From CAZNHL01 sp964572965 (GTDB lineage: Bacteria; Bacteroidota; Bacteroidia; Cytophagales; UBA9547), in contig CAZNHL010000106.1 in NCBI GenBank assembly GCA_964572965.1, positions 1 through 9,638 of the forward strand: DNA of 9,638 nucleotides, read 5' to 3'. The position numbers and the translations under genes were made by a program. Every line of letters begins with the position of its first letter. Positions within the stretch are counted from its first letter, which is position 1. Of the stretch, positions 7,424 to 9,638 are shown piece after piece. The notes under the pieces were generated by a model that did not search any database, was not told where the DNA came from, and was given only the letters and a program-made list of their open reading frames with translations.

Positions 7424-8002
7424 TTAACTATTTGAAATGTCTTTTCTAAGACGACTTAATGATTGAGGTGTAATTTGAAGATACGAAGCAATATATTGCA
7501 AAGGAACCGATAAGATAAATTTGGGGTAACGCTTGATAAACTCAATATATTTTTGCCTGCCAGTTCCAAATCGCAAAAAATCATTGTCTTTTATTTTGTT
7601 TAGAAAAGTCATTTCGCTGATTGTTTTTGCAAGTAATATCAATTTGGGGTATTCTTCACATAAGCTTTGCCATTCTTTATTATTGATTACCAATAATTGA
7701 ACTTCTGTAACTGCTTGTATGCTACTTGCAGCAGGTATGCTTTCATTAAAACTGGGAAGGTCTACAATGAATTGATTTTGAGTAAAGAAATATCTCGTCG
7801 ATTCCTGCATGTCTTCATTTGTGATGTATGCACGCATAATACCATCATTAATGAAAGCTAATTCAGCACTTTTTTTGTCCTGAACAATAAAGTGCTCTGA
7901 GCTCTTCAGGTTTTTGGGGTTAAAAGAAGCTGCAATTTTAGTGGCCTCTTCTATACTCAGTATACCTGCAAAACATAATGTTTGTATTAACGCTTGTTTC
8001 AT
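7424..8002 (-). CDS. Crp/Fnr family transcriptional regulator (second copy)
   Basis: This is a 192-residue cytoplasmic regulator with the same plan as the one at 5511-6089. It has a degenerate cyclic-nucleotide-binding-like beta roll in the first two thirds ('FIVQDKKSAELAFINDGIMR' at about 38-57, then 'STRYFFTQNQFIVDLPSF'), a long helix, and a helix-turn-helix at about 165-188 ('VPLQYIASYLQITPQSLSRL'). The recognition region shares 'PQSLSRLR' with the first copy, while the sensory domains differ strongly. This suggests similar DNA sites but different signals. No cAMP-binding cassette is visible. It is encoded 52 bases after the SDR gene on the same strand, so the two probably form an operon. 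An AAGGA sequence lies about 10 bases before its start, giving it a better ribosome site than most genes here. Confidence 0.88.
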   Translation of the reverse strand: MKQALIQTLCFAGILSIEEATKIAASFNPKNLKSSEHFIVQDKKSAELAFINDGIMRAYITNEDMQESTRYFFTQNQFIVDLPSFNESIPAASSIQAVTEVQLLVINNKEWQSLCEEYPKLILLAKTISEMTFLNKIKDNDFLRFGTGRQKYIEFIKRYPKFILSVPLQYIASYLQITPQSLSRLRKDISNS

Positions 8003-8054
8003 CTTATTTCATCCTTATTTATTAACTATGTTCTGTAAAGATAAACCAGGTATA

Positions 8055-8852
8055 TTAAGGATTTACCCTTTTACCCATTAGTTTGTTCATAATATTTATG
8101 ATAGTTTTTCGGGGCAAAAATCTTGGCGCGAACGATTGAATATAGTTCATAGTACCTACAATCTTGTAGTTTTTATGTTTCAAAAGAGCATCTATACTCG
8201 CATCAACTACTTCTTGGGGGGTAGTTACCGGCATACCTTCTGTATTGGCATTGGATGCAGCCTGAAACTCTGTAGGTGTATTGCCTGGGCAAATGGCGGT
8301 AATAGTTATCCCCTTGTCAAAAAATTCTCCATATAATGCTTCAGAGAATGAAAGTACAAAAGCTTTGCTTGCTGCATAAACAGCCATAAAAGGGCCTGGC
8401 TGTAATGCAGCTCCGGAAGCTATATTGATAATTCCTCCTTTCTTATTTTTAACCATTGCAGGTAGAAGGTAATGAGTCAAAGCTACCAGTGAAGTCATGT
8501 TCAAGTTAATAGTTGCATTGTAACTTGACATCGGCTCATTTAAAAAATTTGTCCAATTTCCATTACCGGCATTATTTATCAGCAGATCAATAGATATATC
8601 TCTATGCATCAAATCATTGTAAATAGTTAATGCAGCATCAGGCTGGGATAAATCAGCTACAATATATGATACTTTTATGGCAAATTTTGTGCTTAGATCG
8701 TCTGCTACCTGAGACAATTTATCTTCAGAACGTGCCGTAAGTACCAGATTAATACCTAACTGAGCCAGTGTATAAGCGAAAGTTTTGCCGATGCCAGAGG
8801 AAGCACCTGTAATTAAAGCGGATTGGTATGGAATTTTATTCATGTCTGTCAT
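8055..8852 (-). CDS. Short-chain dehydrogenase/reductase (SDR), probably NADP-dependent
   Basis: This is a 265-residue classical SDR that oxidises or reduces an unknown alcohol/carbonyl substrate with NAD(P)(H) in the cytoplasm. The Rossmann glycine motif TGASSGIG is at 15-22. 'TARSEDKL' (39-46) has an Arg after the second strand, which favours NADP. D67 of 'VADLS', NNAG (93-96), N118, S146 and the YxxxK pair Y159/K163 complete the active site, and 'CPG' follows at 188-190. All catalytic residues are present, and the length is normal for the group often annotated as DltE-like or YqjQ-like. The annotated start gives MTDMNK; M4 is an alternative start nine bases later. It heads a likely operon with the Crp/Fnr gene at 7424-8002. 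An 8-bp dyad lies just before its start. Confidence 0.92.
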   Translation of the reverse strand: MTDMNKIPYQSALITGASSGIGKTFAYTLAQLGINLVLTARSEDKLSQVADDLSTKFAIKVSYIVADLSQPDAALTIYNDLMHRDISIDLLINNAGNGNWTNFLNEPMSSYNATINLNMTSLVALTHYLLPAMVKNKKGGIINIASGAALQPGPFMAVYAASKAFVLSFSEALYGEFFDKGITITAICPGNTPTEFQAASNANTEGMPVTTPQEVVDASIDALLKHKNYKIVGTMNYIQSFAPRFLPRKTIINIMNKLMGKRVNP

Positions 8853-8855
8853 TAT

Positions 8856-8882
8856 TTATAATTACAAATAGACGAATTATAA
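8856..8882. promoter_or_regulatory. Dyad upstream of the SDR gene
   Basis: TTATAATT (8856-8863) and AATTATAA (8875-8882) are perfect 8-bp inverted repeats around an 11-base spacer, starting four bases before the SDR start codon on the minus strand. The position suits an operator or promoter element, possibly for the neighbouring Crp/Fnr protein. The half-site spacing of about 19 bases is wider than a classical Crp or Fnr site, and the arms are pure A/T. Confidence 0.25.
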
Positions 8883-9114
8883 CCCCTTTGCCACTTAACA
8901 ATTGGTAAGAAATAGTTTTTCAGATTGGTTTTTGTAAACAAGTATTTTCTAACATTCACAGTACTGCATTATGGAAACTTCATATAGTCATTTAACATAG
9001 CTGACAATATATTTATAGCCACCGGAGCCGGATCTTTCAAACCTCTTTGTTATGTTTTTTTTAAAGATTATTTTTAAGTCTGATTTAAAATAATTTTCCT
9101 TTAAAATTCATTAA

Positions 9115-9638
9115 ATGAAAAGAAGCTATCTTTTTTTCCTGACTTTAGTACTTATTTCTACAGAAATCTTTGGTCAGGATCAGTGTTTTCAACTGCTGGG
9201 ACCGAAACATAACTGGGCTTCGGAAAGTGAAGTCCGGCACCCTGTGCATGCAGTAAATAAAACGAATAACGAAATTTATTCTGCCTATAAAGATTATCAT
9301 AAACAGAATAAAATCAGTGTCTCAAAATATGATGGCACAAAATGGACTTTTATAAGTGATGTTGGCCTTGCTGAAGGCACGGTTGATGAAGTATGTTTAA
9401 AATTAGATAAAGACGGTAATCCTATAGTTGCCTATATCGACTATCTACGCAAAAAGAAGCCAAGTATACGTAGCTGGAACGGTTCTTCGTGGATCACAAT
9501 GGACACCAGTTCTTTCCCAAAAAGAGGAGCTTCTAATCTTAAACTTGTTATGGATCCGTCAGGTAATGCTGTAATAGCATACATTGACAGTTTAGTTTCC
9601 GGCAGTGTGATCACCGTAAAAAAATGGAGTGGCAGTAC
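9115..9638 (+). CDS. Secreted W-repeat protein, paralogue of the 990-residue T9SS cargo (partial, 3' end outside window)
   Basis: An open frame from ATG at 9115 stays open to the window end (174 codons and two bases). Residues 1-21 are a signal peptide (MKRSYLFF...STEIFGQ). The mature part begins 'QDQCFQLLGPKHNW', comparable to 'SQCNEWQPITPG' at the same place in the protein at 1785-4757. It then shows the same blade-like units: 'ISVSKYDGTKWTFISD' (W near 77), 'IRSWNGSSWITMD', and 'ITVKKWSGS' at the edge, with repeated 'DGNPIVAYID' and 'SGNAVIAYID' strands about 50 residues apart. This indicates a beta-propeller-like fold. A C-terminal T9SS sorting domain is expected but lies outside the window. 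The preceding 262-bp gap has no other gene. Confidence 0.85.
   Translation, partial: MKRSYLFFLTLVLISTEIFGQDQCFQLLGPKHNWASESEVRHPVHAVNKTNNEIYSAYKDYHKQNKISVSKYDGTKWTFISDVGLAEGTVDEVCLKLDKDGNPIVAYIDYLRKKKPSIRSWNGSSWITMDTSSFPKRGASNLKLVMDPSGNAVIAYIDSLVSGSVITVKKWSGS

Noticed and set aside
8136..8336. 66-residue plus-strand open frame
   Set aside because: It is antisense to the well-supported SDR gene.

Overview
The window looks like chromosomal DNA of a Bacteroidota bacterium. The reasons are low GC content, two secreted proteins with N-terminal signal peptides (one complete, with a type A type IX secretion C-terminal domain), two short Crp/Fnr-type regulators of the kind common in that phylum, a DUF6326-type membrane protein, and starts without strong Shine-Dalgarno sequences. 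I would not name a genus; the gene types fit Chitinophagales or Sphingobacteriales well enough.

Layout. Positions 1-49 may hold the last codons of an upstream plus-strand gene, and a clear intrinsic terminator follows at 90-124. An acyltransferase-3 membrane protein lies on the minus strand (274-1389). The 395-bp gap after it (1390-1784) is not empty: it carries what reads as a decayed fragment of a type I restriction specificity gene (hsdS). Next comes a 990-residue secreted protein with repeated W-centred blade-like units, Ig/PKD-like modules and a T9SS sorting domain (1785-4757). A related protein starts at 9115 and runs off the end of the window.

Between these two paralogues is an accessory block. 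It starts with a palindrome-rich segment (4766-4960) leading into a frameshifted REP-associated tyrosine transposase (RAYT) pseudogene (4966-5498). Twelve bases later comes a Crp/Fnr regulator (5511-6089), followed by a four-helix DUF6326-like membrane protein (6168-6599) and an unrecognised exported protein (6693-7373). Converging on these from the minus strand is a probable two-gene operon: an SDR oxidoreductase (8852 to 8055) followed by a second Crp/Fnr regulator (8002 to 7424).

How they may work together (inference). There are two modules of similar design, each pairing a Crp/Fnr regulator with one likely target gene: regulator plus DUF6326 protein, and SDR plus regulator. They sit head to head between two T9SS cargo paralogues. 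The RAYT and hsdS remnants suggest the region has taken in and lost mobile or accessory DNA. I see no tRNA, rRNA, CRISPR array or complete insertion sequence. The gap 125-273 and the gap 8853-9114 (apart from one dyad) hold nothing I can name. I found no convincing new multi-gene system; the most notable items are the hsdS relic, the mutually exclusive hairpins before the RAYT gene, and the paralogous T9SS cargo pair.
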